DNA of 64,000 bases from assembly GCA_964464925.1 (NCBI GenBank), contig CAYXLI010000013.1, positions 1 through 64,000 on the forward strand. The letters run 5' to 3'. The notes beneath the pieces are model-generated. The model was not told where the DNA came from, ran no database searches, and was given only the letters and a program-made list of their open reading frames with translations. The position numbers and the translations under genes were made by a program. Position 1 is the first letter of the stretch. The number at the start of each line of letters is the position of its first letter. Positions 48,487-59,500 of this stretch are shown here, piece by piece. Origin of the DNA: CAYXLI01 sp964464925. Its GTDB lineage: Bacteria; Acidobacteriota; Terriglobia; Bryobacterales; Bryobacteraceae.

Positions 48487-49341
48487 ATGAAAGTCAATTT
48501 GCAGACCATAGGTATCGTGGTGGGATTGACCGTTCTGGCATTCGTCTCCACGGGCTGTGAAAAGCTGAGGGCACGCGACCACTTGAACAAGGGCGTCGCC
48601 GCCTTCAAAAATGCGAAATATCCCGACGCGGTCGAACACTTCAAGCAAGCGGTGGAACTTGATCCATCATTCCCGACCGCGCGTCTGTACCTGGCCTCTG
48701 CTTACATGAGCCAGTACATCCCGGGCGCGGAATCCCAGGAAAACATCCAGAACGCGAAGGCCGCTAATGACCAGTTCCTCAAAGTCCTCGAACAGGATCC
48801 AAAGAACACGGTGGCTATCGAGTCCCTCGCTTCCCTTCACTACAACGAAGCGCAGGGCTCATCCGGTCTCGACGCCAAGTTGAAAAAGTTGGATGAGTCG
48901 GAGGTCTGGTACAAAAAGCTTGCCGAGACCGACCCGAACAAGCGTGAAGCCTGGTACAGCCTCGGTGTCATCACTTGGGCGAAGTGGTATCCGGCTCTGG
49001 CCGAAGCCCGCGCCAAGCTGGGCATGAAGCCGGAAGATCCGGGTCCGCTCAAGGACAAAAAGCTGAAAGACGAGTTGAAGGCAAAGTGGTCCCCCATCAT
49101 CGAGGAAGGTATCAAGGATCTGCAGAAAGCCCTCGACATCGACAAAGAATACGATGAAGCGATGGCCTACATGAACCTGCTCATCCGCGAACGTGCCGAC
49201 CTGGCCGATACGCCAGAGCAGTATAAGAAGGACATCGACACGGCTGATAACTGGGTCCAGAAGGCGCTCGAAACGAAGAAGATCAAGGCCGAGCGAGCCG
49301 CTACGAAGGGTCCCGGCGGCATTACCCCTGACGCCAAGTAG
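48487..49341 (+). CDS. TPR lipoprotein of the Ton/Exb operon
   Basis: 284 residues. Lipobox STGC with the lipidated Cys24. The mature part has tetratricopeptide repeats (ARDHLNKGVAAFKNAKYPDAVEHF with core NKGVAAFKNAKYPDAVEHF, PTARLYLASAYMSQY, REAWYSLGVITWAKW, EGIKDLQKALDID). Likely periplasmic scaffold of the envelope complex, comparable in position to YbgF/CpoB-type proteins of Tol operons. It closes the operon and is followed by a terminator. Confidence 0.8.
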   Translation: MKVNLQTIGIVVGLTVLAFVSTGCEKLRARDHLNKGVAAFKNAKYPDAVEHFKQAVELDPSFPTARLYLASAYMSQYIPGAESQENIQNAKAANDQFLKVLEQDPKNTVAIESLASLHYNEAQGSSGLDAKLKKLDESEVWYKKLAETDPNKREAWYSLGVITWAKWYPALAEARAKLGMKPEDPGPLKDKKLKDELKAKWSPIIEEGIKDLQKALDIDKEYDEAMAYMNLLIRERADLADTPEQYKKDIDTADNWVQKALETKKIKAERAATKGPGGITPDAK

Positions 49342-49368
49342 TTTGCTTGTTTAGTTCAACCTCCACAC

Positions 49369-49402
49369 GCCGGAGTAGCCGCAAGGCTCCTCCGGCTTTT
49401 TC
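49369..49402 (+). terminator. Rho-independent terminator after the Ton/Exb operon
   Basis: GCCGGAG...AGCC, GCAA loop, GGCT...CTCCGGC, followed by TTTTTC: a long stem with one mismatch and a proper U-tract, 28 nt after the lipoprotein stop. Confidence 0.85.
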
Positions 49403-49437
49403 TTGTGTGCGGCGGCACTTACCGCAATTCCTCGTCC

Positions 49438-50802
49438 TTAGTCCTTAGGCGCAATCCCCAGCGACCTCATCTTCCGGTACAAATTGCTCCGCTCCAGGCC
49501 CAGCAATTCCGCCGTGCGCGTCACATTTCCCTGAGCTTCTTCCAGCTTTTTGAGGATATAGTCCCTCTCTGCCGCTTCCCTCACTTCCTGTAAGCTGCCG
49601 AACCGCTCCACCGTCTTCTCAAACACAGCGCGCCGTGCCGGATTCAGTGGGATATGACGAGCGTCCACCCTCACCTGGGGATTCATAATCACGATCCGCT
49701 CCATCAGGTTCCTCAATTCCCGCACGTTCCCCGGCCACGAGTAGTCCTGCAGCACGCGATACGCCTCGGCAGTCAGTTCCTTCTGCTTCCGCCCGTACGC
49801 CGTCGCGTATTCGTGCAAAAAGTGATCAGCCAGCAGTGGTATATCCTCCATCCGCTCCCGCAGCGGAGGTACGTAGAAAGGAATCACATTCAGCCGGTAA
49901 AATAAGTCCTCCCGGAAGTTTCCGCGAACAATCTCATCCTCGAGATTCTTATTCGTAGCCGCCACCACCCGCACGTCCACCTGCACGGATTCATGCGCGC
50001 CCACCGGCTCAAACCGCTGCTCCTCCAGCGCCCGCAGCACCTTCGCCTGCGTCTTCAAACTCATATCGCCGACCTCGTCGAGGAACAGTGTCCCCCGGTC
50101 AGCCTTCTTTAGCTTCCCGACTTTGTCCTCTCCGGCGCCCGTGAAACTCCCCTTGCGATGCCCGAACAGTTCGCTCTCGATCAGTTCTTCCGGAATCGCG
50201 GCGCAGTTCACTTCGATAAAGGCTTCCGTGGATCGCGGACTGTACTCATGAATTGCATGCGCCACCAGTTCCTTGCCCGTTCCACTCTCGCCAAAGATCA
50301 GCACTCGCCCGTTTGTTCCAGCCATCAGCGAAAGCTGTTGCCGCAGCGCCCTCATCGGAACACTTTCGCCGATAATGCTCGGGCTCTTCCCGCTGCCGTC
50401 CTTCAGGCGCTCCAATTCCAACGAGAGCCGCCGCTGCTGAATCGCGTTCTTTACCAGCACGGTCACCTTATCGATCGTCAACGGCTTCTCTACAAAATCA
50501 AACGCTCCCAGCTTCGTAGCCTTCACCGCCGTTTCGATCGAACCGTGCCCGCTGATCATGATGACTGTGGGCCGCTCCACGAAGGCAATCTCCTGGATGC
50601 GTGTCAACGTCTCCATGCCGTCCATCCCGGGCAGCCAGACATCCAGAAGCACTACATCCCACGTCTTCTCGGCCAGCCGCGCCAAACAGGATTCGCCGTC
50701 CGGAACCGCGCCGGCTTCATATCCCTCGTCCTCGAGCACGCCGGTAAGGGATGTGCGAATACCCGGCTCATCATCCACCACCAGCACGCGCGATCGCGTC
50801 AT
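49438..50802 (-). CDS. NtrX-like sigma-54-dependent response regulator
   Basis: 454 residues: receiver domain (Asp10, Asp11, phospho-acceptor Asp54, Lys106), AAA+ domain with Walker A GESGTGKE (171-178) and Walker B GTLFLDEVGD, and a C-terminal Fis-type helix-turn-helix (GNVTRTAELLGLERSNLYRKM). The sigma-54-contacting loop reads GSFTGA (218-223) in place of GAFTGA, a conservative change that normally keeps activity. Target genes unknown. Start overlaps the kinase stop by 4 nt. Confidence 0.92.
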   Translation of the reverse strand: MTRSRVLVVDDEPGIRTSLTGVLEDEGYEAGAVPDGESCLARLAEKTWDVVLLDVWLPGMDGMETLTRIQEIAFVERPTVIMISGHGSIETAVKATKLGAFDFVEKPLTIDKVTVLVKNAIQQRRLSLELERLKDGSGKSPSIIGESVPMRALRQQLSLMAGTNGRVLIFGESGTGKELVAHAIHEYSPRSTEAFIEVNCAAIPEELIESELFGHRKGSFTGAGEDKVGKLKKADRGTLFLDEVGDMSLKTQAKVLRALEEQRFEPVGAHESVQVDVRVVAATNKNLEDEIVRGNFREDLFYRLNVIPFYVPPLRERMEDIPLLADHFLHEYATAYGRKQKELTAEAYRVLQDYSWPGNVRELRNLMERIVIMNPQVRVDARHIPLNPARRAVFEKTVERFGSLQEVREAAERDYILKKLEEAQGNVTRTAELLGLERSNLYRKMRSLGIAPKD

Positions 50803-52844
50803 GCCCGGCTCCCCACAATCGACGATTCCACTTCCGCATGCGTAGTCGTCGCAATCTCCACAATGAAGCGCGCACCTGTAGGCATGTTGTCTTCCACGCG
50901 AATGGTCGCGTTATGGTCGGAGACGATGTGATTCACGATTGCAAGTCCCAGTCCGGTACCTCTTCCCTTGGTCGAAAAATAAGGCAGAAACAGCTTCTCT
51001 TTATCCTCCGCGGATATGCCGATCCCCGTATCCGCGATCACCAGTTCCACCGAATCCTGCCCGTGCGCACACGTGCTGACCGATAGTCCCTTAACCAGCG
51101 AGTCCTGCATTGCCTCCGCCGCGTTGTCTATCAGGTTCACGATCAACCTCTTGAACTGCTCCCGATCCAAATTCACCATCGGCAAATCCGGCTGCAAACT
51201 CTTCCTCACTTCAATTCCTTCCAGCCTTCCGCGGAACACGCCGACTGCGTTCTCCACAACCTCGTTCAGGTCCGAAGGCACCGGCTGAGCCGCCGGGAAG
51301 CGTGCAAACTGTGAGAATTCGTCCACCAGCGTCCGGAGCGTCTCCACCTCAGACGAAATCGTCGCCGAGCACTCCCGGATCACTCGCCCGCTCTCAGGCG
51401 ACTTCCATCGCTCCAGATGCCGTCCGATTCGCTCCGCGCATAAGCCGATAGGTGTCAGCGGATTCTTGATCTCATGTGCGATCCGTCGTGCCACCTCGTG
51501 CCACGCGGCCGCTTTCTGTGCCCGCAGCAAGTCGCTGGTGTCTTCAATCACGATCACAAAACCCGAAGTGATCTTTTCCTCCAATGCCGCCACGGTAACC
51601 GACAGATGCTGTACTTTGCTCTCATCCTTGAATTCGAGCTGTGTCGCCGCAATTCCCATGCGCCGCGCGCGGTTCATGAGATAGCGGATCTCGGCAGCAT
51701 CTTCTCTGGGAAACAAATCATCCAGCCGCGCTGCGCTCTCCACTTTTTGCACGGAGAAGATCGCCTTCAGCGCACGGTTCACCCGCTGCACCCGCCCATC
51801 GGAGCTTAATGAGATCACGCCGGTCGGAATGCTCTCCAGAATGGCCTCGGTGAAACGGCGCCGGTTCTCCAACTCGCGGCTGTTCGCCTCCAGATCCTGC
51901 GTCATTTCATTGAACGCGCGTACCAGGCTGGCCAACTCGTCATTGGCGCCAATCCTCAGCCGGTACGACAGGTTCCCATTTCGGACCTCCTGCGCCGCCG
52001 CATAAAGAGCGGCAATCGGCACGCTGATCTGTTTTGCCAGGAACAGGGCGATCCAGGTAGCCACGAAGAGCACGAAAAGCGTGATCAACGTGAGCAGCAG
52101 CAAATAGGATCGCCGCATTGCTTTGCGATCGCGCGCCAGTTCATGGAACCGGTTTACCGAACTCGTGATGCTTTTCTGGATCTGCGCGAGGTCTAGCGAC
52201 ATTCGCGCCCTCACCAGCCACGTTCCTTCCGGCGTCGTGAATTGTCCTTCCGCGAGGTCTCCCGCGCCTTCCGCCGGAGGGGCGAAACTGCATAGCAGAA
52301 CCGGCTTCCCGCCCGGGGCGATCCAGACCGCCTGCTCGATATTGCGTTCTTTGCAGAACGTAGTCAGGCTCTCCGCCTCGCGTTCCGGCCGCGTACTCAG
52401 CATCTCGGCCCAGGCCCGCACGCGGGAGTGCGTTTCGCGCGAAATTGCGTTCCCAATCTCAATGTAGTTCGCGTTCACATTCTCGGCCGGATTGCTGAAC
52501 CACTTGTTCAGGTTTACGTTCAGTACGCCGATGCTGAACAGCAGCAGGAACATCACCGGCATGAAACTCAGGATCAGAGCACCGGCCACCAGCTTCGTGC
52601 GGATCCGCGATCCCTCGCGATTGCTGTGCCGGTCCACGTAAAGCTTCACGAAGTTCCGCGCCAGCATGAACGCCAGCACGACGGTGAGCAGGAAATTGAG
52701 TGTCGAAACCGCCCACACCAGATAGGTCTGCTGGGCGTTCGTCGGTCCGAAATCGCCGAAGCTGAACGAACCCTGCCACACGAGCATGGTCACCAGCAGC
52801 GCCAGCACCAGCAGCGCCGACCCGTAGATAATCCGTTTCCTCAT
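50799..52844 (-). CDS. NtrY-like sensor histidine kinase
   Basis: 681 residues. Three N-terminal helices (about 5-25, 41-62, 83-108), periplasmic sensing region (about 110-245), fourth helix (246-270), HAMP (ISVPIAALYAAAQEVRNG), PAS domain (FTEAILESIPTGVISLSSDG, about 330-435), H-box with His457 (RRIAHEIKNPLTPI), and ATPase domain (LIDNAAEAM, IADTGIGIS, GRGTGLGLAIV). It pairs with the adjacent NtrX-like regulator (4-nt overlap). Signal unknown; lacking nitrogen genes nearby, envelope sensing is an alternative. Confidence 0.92.
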   Translation of the reverse strand: MRKRIIYGSALLVLALLVTMLVWQGSFSFGDFGPTNAQQTYLVWAVSTLNFLLTVVLAFMLARNFVKLYVDRHSNREGSRIRTKLVAGALILSFMPVMFLLLFSIGVLNVNLNKWFSNPAENVNANYIEIGNAISRETHSRVRAWAEMLSTRPEREAESLTTFCKERNIEQAVWIAPGGKPVLLCSFAPPAEGAGDLAEGQFTTPEGTWLVRARMSLDLAQIQKSITSSVNRFHELARDRKAMRRSYLLLLTLITLFVLFVATWIALFLAKQISVPIAALYAAAQEVRNGNLSYRLRIGANDELASLVRAFNEMTQDLEANSRELENRRRFTEAILESIPTGVISLSSDGRVQRVNRALKAIFSVQKVESAARLDDLFPREDAAEIRYLMNRARRMGIAATQLEFKDESKVQHLSVTVAALEEKITSGFVIVIEDTSDLLRAQKAAAWHEVARRIAHEIKNPLTPIGLCAERIGRHLERWKSPESGRVIRECSATISSEVETLRTLVDEFSQFARFPAAQPVPSDLNEVVENAVGVFRGRLEGIEVRKSLQPDLPMVNLDREQFKRLIVNLIDNAAEAMQDSLVKGLSVSTCAHGQDSVELVIADTGIGISAEDKEKLFLPYFSTKGRGTGLGLAIVNHIVSDHNATIRVEDNMPTGARFIVEIATTTHAEVESSIVGSRA

Positions 52845-52973
52845 CGAACCGGTCTTCTAGTTCCGATTATCGTAGGGCAGGCCCCCTGCGCGCCACCGCC
52901 TGTCTAATTTGGTGATAGTCACCGTATTTCCACCAGTATTTTCTGGCGCCCATACCACTAACGGCACGTACCA

Positions 52974-53002
52974 TTTACACCCCACAATGTTTCAGTTATA
53001 AT
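52974..53002 (+). promoter_or_regulatory. Sigma-70-type promoter for the second TonB receptor gene
   Basis: TTTACA (52974-52979), 17 nt, TATAAT (52997-53002): 11 of 12 consensus bases. It predicts a leader of about 200 nt before the ATG at 53213, long for this window. The 368-nt gap 52845-53212 holds no gene that I can support besides this promoter and leader. Confidence 0.75.
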
Positions 53003-53212
53003 TCAACCCACCAAACGGTTTGCCTTTTGGGAAAGGGTCAACCTATTGTTCAGTGGAGTTCGCCGCTGGCGCGCCTTACTGCCCCGCGCCACCGCAACCG
53101 TGTCGCACCTTCGCGACACATCGCTAGCGGCTTGCCCACGTTCGTCCACTCGTCGCGTATCCAAACTAAATTCTCTGCAGAAACCAAAAATCAAAATTGG
53201 GGAAAATCTCGC

Positions 53213-56182
53213 ATGAAGCAACTTATCTGGCTTGCTTTATTTCTGTTCCCGGTGCTTCCTATTGGGGCGCAGGAAACGACAGGTTCCATCATCGGAACTG
53301 TGCTCGACAGTTCGGGCGCCGCTATAGCCGGCGCGAAAGTTGAGGTTAGCGGCAGCGGACTCGTCCGCCCTCAGGAAGTCAGCTCCAACAGTGTAGGCGC
53401 TTATCAGTTTCAGTTGCTTCCGCCCGGCAGCTATGACCTTTCCGTCAGCGCCCCTGGCTTCCGCAACTTCCGGGAACGCGGCATCAATCTCCTCGTCGGC
53501 AAAACCGTCACCCGGGACGTCCGGCTCGAAGTCGGTGCCGTCACCGAAACCGTTGAGGTCAGCTCGGAAGCCGTCGCCATCGATACCACCTCCAGCAGCA
53601 TCACTCAGAACGTCACGGCGGATTTCTTCGATCGTCTTCCCAAGGGCCGCAGCTTCGATTCGCTGATCGCCCTCGCACCTGGCACTCGTTATGAAGGCAA
53701 GAGCGGCCAATATTCGATCGACGGCGCTTCCGGGTCCGAAAACGCCTGGATCATCGATGGTGTCGAACGGACCAACATCCAGAACGGCACTCTCAACGGG
53801 AATGCGCAAATTCCGTTCGAGTTCGTGCAGGAGGTTCAGATTAAGAGCAGTGGCTACGAAGCCCAGTACCCGGCTACTACCGGCGGAGTCGTCAACGTGG
53901 TCAGCCGCTCCGGCGGTAACGAACTCCATGGCGAGGCGAGCCTCTATTTCAACACCGACGGCATGAACGCCGGCCCGCGCCCCAGCCTTAGTGTCGACCC
54001 ACTGGACGACAACAAGGCGATCTACGTTGCCAACACCCGCGACGGCTATCGCCTCCTCGATCCCGTGGCCGTCATTAGCGGACCCATCGTCAAGAACCGG
54101 CTCTGGTATTTCGCGGGTTGGGAAAGCCGCTATAACCTCACCGAGCGCACGGTCAACTTCATCAACCCCAAAGTTACCCGTACCTTTCAGTCCAACACCC
54201 GCCGCGACTATCTGAATGGGAAGATCGATTATGCGCCGTTCTCGAAGCTCCGCGCAGCCTTCGGCTATCTCTACTCTCCATCGAAGACCAACGGCCTGCT
54301 TCCTGGGCAACTCGGGAATGACAATCCGAACAGCCCCTGGGCTGACCAGGGCAACCGCACTCCTGCCGCTACCTACACCTGGTCTGCCACCTATACCGCG
54401 ACTTCCAATTTCCTGCTGACTTATCACGGCGGTTACGTGTATACCAACTATAAGGATTACGGAATTCCGCGCGGCACGTACTTCCGCTTTCTTGCGCCCA
54501 GTGTCAACCTGCCCGGCGTGCCGGCTCAGTTCCAGGGACCCTCCGGCATCTTTACAACGAATAACTTCCAGACCCTGTTTGATAAAAACAATCGCACAAA
54601 TCACTACATCGATGGGTCTTATCTCTTCAACCTCGGCGGCCAGCACGAGTTCAAGGCTGGCTACTCCACCAATCGCCTTCACAATGAAGTCTCTTCCACC
54701 TGGCCCGATGGCTACTTCCGCATTGGTTGGAATCGCGCCTATACCGGCGTAGTCACTCCCGGTAAACTGCAAGGCAAATACGGTTACTACATCAATCGCG
54801 TGTTCGGCACCTTCGGCGATGTTGGCAGTGACAACACCGGCTTCTACGTCCAGGACAATTGGCGCATCCACCGCCGGCTCACTCTGAACCTCGGCCTTCG
54901 GGCCGACAAGGAGTTCGTCCCCTCGTTCCGCACCGACAGCGGCATCGCTTCCCAGGCGATTGCTTGGGGCTTCGGCGATAAGCTCGCCCCCCGCTTGGGC
55001 TTCGCCCTCGATGTCCTCGGCAATGGCAAGCTCACTCTCCGCGCCAACTACGGCCGCCTCTTCGATCAGTTCAAGTACTCTCTTCCGCGGGGCAGCTTCG
55101 GCGGCGACCGCTGGAAGGATTACGTGTACCCGCTCGACGACCCGGATATCTCGAAGCTCACTCCCACCAACACCCCCGGCAAGTTGTTCGAAGTGGTCGA
55201 CTGGCGCATCCCTGCCAACGACCCGTCAGACAACCGCATCGATCCAAACCTCGCTCCCATGCGCAAGCATTTCTTTAACATTGCGAGCGAGTATCAGTTG
55301 AGCGCCAACACCTTCACCGGAATCCGCTACACCCGCAACCGCCTCGACCGGGCGATCGAAGATGTCGGCGTGATCAGCGCCCAGGGCGAGTCCTATTACA
55401 TCGCCAACCCCGGCTACGGCGTTACTGCCAATCCCAAGACCTTCGGCCCGGGAATCCCCACCACACCGGCCGCCGTGCACAACTACGATGCCGTCGAATT
55501 CCGCGTCGAACGCCGGTTTGTTCAGAACTTCATCTATGCAGTCAGCTACACCTACAGTCGCCTCTATGGCAATTACAGCGGCCTGGCCAGCTCGGATGAG
55601 AACGGCCGAACAGATCCCAACGTCAACCGCGACTTCGATCTGCCCTGGGAGAAGTACAACGCCGCAGGTCAGCCCGTGTATGGACTTCTAGCCACCGACC
55701 GTCCCCACACCTTCAAGTTCTTCGGTTCTTACACGCTTCGGTCCAAACTGGGTGCGACTCGTTTTTCGCCCATATTTACCGCCTTCAGCGGCACGCCAAT
55801 CAGCACCGATGTAGGCATAATCAGCCTGCCAATTAAGGCGAACGGGCGAGGAGATATGGGCCGGACGCCCGCGATCTTCAACACCAATCTCGGGATCTAT
55901 CACGATTTCCATCTCAGCCGGAACACCGAACGGTTCAAAGCCCGTCTGGAAGCCAACTTTGACAATCTGTTCAACCACGCGGCCGTCACCGACATCTACA
56001 ACAGCTACATCAACGGCAACGACGGCAACATCCAATTTGAAAATGAAGCGGACATTTTCAAGGGTTTCAATTACAAGCAGTTAATGACTACGCAAAAACT
56101 GCGTGTGGATCCTCGCTACGGACTTGCCAGTGGCTACCAAGGCCCGCGCAATATCCGCCTCGGCCTCCACTTCATCTTCTAA
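53213..56182 (+). CDS. TonB-dependent receptor, carboxypeptidase-regulatory-like N-terminus
   Basis: 989 residues from ATG 53213 with a clean signal peptide (MKQLIWLALFLFPVLPIGAQ). Regulatory beta-sandwich (ETTGSIIGTVLDSSGAAIAGAK), plug (FDSLIALAPGTRYEGKSGQYS, QEVQIKSSGYEAQYPATTGGVVNVVSRSGG with core YEAQYPATTGGVVNVVSRSG), and a 22-strand barrel ending NIRLGLHFIF. The frame is open upstream to 53027 but the first codons fall in the leader and lack a signal peptide. Paralogue of the next gene. Confidence 0.93.
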   Translation: MKQLIWLALFLFPVLPIGAQETTGSIIGTVLDSSGAAIAGAKVEVSGSGLVRPQEVSSNSVGAYQFQLLPPGSYDLSVSAPGFRNFRERGINLLVGKTVTRDVRLEVGAVTETVEVSSEAVAIDTTSSSITQNVTADFFDRLPKGRSFDSLIALAPGTRYEGKSGQYSIDGASGSENAWIIDGVERTNIQNGTLNGNAQIPFEFVQEVQIKSSGYEAQYPATTGGVVNVVSRSGGNELHGEASLYFNTDGMNAGPRPSLSVDPLDDNKAIYVANTRDGYRLLDPVAVISGPIVKNRLWYFAGWESRYNLTERTVNFINPKVTRTFQSNTRRDYLNGKIDYAPFSKLRAAFGYLYSPSKTNGLLPGQLGNDNPNSPWADQGNRTPAATYTWSATYTATSNFLLTYHGGYVYTNYKDYGIPRGTYFRFLAPSVNLPGVPAQFQGPSGIFTTNNFQTLFDKNNRTNHYIDGSYLFNLGGQHEFKAGYSTNRLHNEVSSTWPDGYFRIGWNRAYTGVVTPGKLQGKYGYYINRVFGTFGDVGSDNTGFYVQDNWRIHRRLTLNLGLRADKEFVPSFRTDSGIASQAIAWGFGDKLAPRLGFALDVLGNGKLTLRANYGRLFDQFKYSLPRGSFGGDRWKDYVYPLDDPDISKLTPTNTPGKLFEVVDWRIPANDPSDNRIDPNLAPMRKHFFNIASEYQLSANTFTGIRYTRNRLDRAIEDVGVISAQGESYYIANPGYGVTANPKTFGPGIPTTPAAVHNYDAVEFRVERRFVQNFIYAVSYTYSRLYGNYSGLASSDENGRTDPNVNRDFDLPWEKYNAAGQPVYGLLATDRPHTFKFFGSYTLRSKLGATRFSPIFTAFSGTPISTDVGIISLPIKANGRGDMGRTPAIFNTNLGIYHDFHLSRNTERFKARLEANFDNLFNHAAVTDIYNSYINGNDGNIQFENEADIFKGFNYKQLMTTQKLRVDPRYGLASGYQGPRNIRLGLHFIF

Positions 56183-56197
56183 CTGATCTCGAAGCTC

Positions 56198-56244
56198 GTC
56201 ACAGGCTCGCTGTCCTCAAATCCGGAGTATTGCGAGCCTGTGAC
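56198..56244. repeat. 13-bp perfect inverted repeat after the receptor gene
   Basis: GTCACAGGCTCGC (56198-56210) and GCGAGCCTGTGAC (56232-56244) with a 21-nt loop, 16 nt after the stop. No U-tract follows, so it is either a Rho-assisted terminator, an mRNA 3'-end protector, or a protein site. The rest of the 348-nt gap to 56530 holds possible weak -10 boxes (TATACT at 56344) but nothing firm. Confidence 0.6.
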
Positions 56245-56530
56245 AGTGAGATTCACACTCATACTTTGCTCGCATTCCCTCTTTGGTACGGCTCCCGGAT
56301 AACTACTATAAATGTGCTAATAAGACGATCGTGACAATTGTGTTATACTTCGACGAAACCTGTAGAAACCGCTGTCGAGGAGAACTGTAAGACAAATAAC
56401 ATGTCTCGCGTGTGTTCACCTTGCAATTGACCTGTGGTTGCTGTTACATTTGCTGTAACTAGAGTAACGGGTCCTCCGTTGTTTTCGCTTTCGGGGGCTC
56501 AAAAAGTACATCTTGGTTAGGGAGTTAACT

Positions 56531-59500
56531 ATGACAAAAGGCAGTATCAGGGGATGCTACCGCGACCTCCTGCGCTTTTCCTTTCTGTCGATTTTCATGC
56601 TCGCACTCGCATTCGGGCAGGAGAATACCGGCAGAATTCTCGGAACAGTAACTGATGAATCCGGCGCCGTGATCACGGATGCCCAAATTGTTGCCACAAG
56701 CCCATCATCGCCCAAAGCATTAGAGACGATGAGCGATACGAATGGTAACTACACATTATTCAACGTTCCGCTGGGCGTTTACACGGTTAGCGTTAGCAAA
56801 GCTGGCTTCGCTACCGTGCGCCAGCAGAATGTCAATGTCACGCTTGGCGCTCAGGTCAACTACAACCCGAAGATGAGCGTTGGCCAAGTGACCCAGGTGG
56901 TCGAAGTGACCGATTCGGTGGTTTCGCTCGATACCACCTCCAGCCGCGTCTCCACCAACATCAGCTCGAGCCAGTTTGAGGGCCTTGCCAAGGGCCGCAA
57001 TTTCAATTCGATTCTGGCCCTCGCTCCAGGCGTCCGCAATGAAGTGAAAAGCGGTTCGCAGGGTGTTGGCGGCATCCAGGTAGACGGGTCTTCCGGTGGT
57101 GAGAACGCATTCCTCGTTGATGGCGTCGATACATCCGACGTCCGCCGCGGTTCCCTTCGTCAGCAGTTTGCGCTTCCGTTCGAAATGATTCAGGAAGTTC
57201 AGGTCAAGTCTGGCGGCTACGAAGCCGAATACGGCGGTGCGACTGGCGGCGTCGTCAGTGTCGCTACCAAGGGCGGCTCGAATGAATTCCACGGTGAGGG
57301 CTGGTTCCAACTCACCAATGATGCATTGAACGCCGGCGACCGCGGATTCTGGCAACGTTCTCCGCGCAACGCCAACGTTGCCGATTTCTTCCGTCCGAAG
57401 GAAGATCAATATCACATCTACTATCCCGGCGGTCGCTTTACTGGTCCGCTCCTGCGCAATCAGCTCTTCTTCTCGGCTATTTATAGCCCTGAGTTGGAGC
57501 ACACGGATCGCACAATCGACTACACCCAGGATTCCTTGAACAAGGACAAGGGCGTACTCAATCAGCACCAAGACATCATCCGTCATTACGGTTTGGCTCG
57601 CCTGGACTTCCAGCCCGTACAGAAGCTGCAGGTGACCAGTTCGTATTTCTGGTCTCCGCTGAAGCAGACCGGTGTCCTTCAGAACCGCGACATCCGCGTC
57701 GCCCCGCCGAGCAACGATCTCTCCATCCAGGGCGGTTTCGTTCCGGCGCAGACGTTTTCCGCCGGTGCTACCTATACGGCCACTCCTCACCTCATCTTCT
57801 CCGGCCGTTACGGGTATCGTTACCTGAATGACAAACTCGGTAACTACGGCATCTCCGGTTCTCCGTACCTCCAATACAACACCTCCGCCATTGGCCTTCC
57901 AGGTGTTCCTTCGGATGTCGCCAAGGGTACGGGCTACACCAACGTCAGCAGCACTCTGCTCACTCGCTACGACATCACCACCCGCCATAACGCATATCTC
58001 GACGCGACCTACATCGCCGGCAAGCACACCATTAAGGGCGGATACTACCTGGCTCGTTTACATAACTCGGTGAGCACCGATTACTCGAACGGCCGTTTCG
58101 GTATCTACTGGGGCGACAAGTTCTCGCGCGGCAACTTCACCAACGTCACTGGCCAATATGGCTACTACATCTGGGAAGATGGCGTGACCAATAAGGGTGA
58201 TGTCAACAGCCGCAACCAGGGCCTTTACATCCAGGATGGCTGGCGCGTCAGCTCGCGTGTCACGTTGAATCTTGGCATCCGCTTCGAAAACGAATTCCTG
58301 CCTCCCTACCAGTCACAGGTAGGCGGCGTGAAGGTTGCCAATCCGATCTCGTTCGATTGGGGCAGCAAGATCGCTCCCCGTATCGGCGGCGCCTGGGACA
58401 TCAAGGGCGACGGGCGCTGGAAGTTGTCCGGCAGCTACGGGATCTTCTATGACGTCCTGAAATACGAACTTGCTCGCGGTTCGTTCGGATCTGATCACTG
58501 GATATCGAATGTCTACAAGCTGGACAACCCGAACGTGCTCGGCCTCAGCCTGGCCAACCCGGGCGCGCTTGGCACTCTCATCACCAAGTACGACAACCGT
58601 ACCATTCCGATCAACTCCAAAGGGGAGATCGACGGTGTCGACCACAATATCAAGCCGTATAAGTCCCAGGAGTTTTCGGCTCAGTTGGAGCATAGCTTCG
58701 CTTCCCGCCTGGTCGGCGGTGTTCGCTATACCCACAAGGACCTCCTTCGCGCTATTGAAGACATCGGCGTTCTCGATTCGGAGGGCAACGAAGTCTACCT
58801 GATCGGCAACCCCGGTTTTGGCGATACGCGCGATCCGAAGAGCCCCTATGGCGGCAAGACTCCGAACGGTCAGAACTGGCTTGTTCCGAAGGCCACCCGC
58901 ACCTATGACGCACTGGAATTCCGCATCCAGGGTCAGGCTCGGAGCTTTGGGTTCATTGGTAGCTACACCTGGAGCCGCCTGTATGGCAACTACTCCGGTG
59001 CGGCAAACTCCGACGAATCCGGCCGCCAGGATCCTGGCGTATCTCGCGCGTTTGACCTGCCGTACTACTACTTCGACGCCACCGGTAGCCAGAAGACCCG
59101 CGAAGGTCTGCTCGGTACCGATCGGCCGCACACGTTTAAGTTCTACGGCAACTACGATCACAAGTGGGGCCGGATTGGCAACACCAACCTCGGTGTGAAC
59201 CAGATCGCTTATAGCGGCACGCCAGACAGCACCACCGTGATCTACGGTTCTGCGCCTACGTTCCCGTACGGCCGCGGTGACCTCGGCCGTACGCCTTTCT
59301 TGACCCAGACCGACTTGTTGCTTGCTCACACATTCACCTTCACGGAACACGTGAAAGCACGCTTCGAGTTCAACGTGATCAACTTGTTCAATCAGGCGAC
59401 CGTCATCTCTCGCGTCACGCAGTTGAATCGCGCTGGTGCGATCGACGAGTCCTCTCTGCCGCCCGATGCCACTGGCTTCTTCAAGGGGTACGACCCGAAG

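Noticed and set aside
53237..54871. 544-codon antisense ORF inside the TonB receptor gene
   Set aside because: It lies wholly within a confidently identified gene; long antisense frames are expected in G+C-rich coding DNA and its translation shows no domain.
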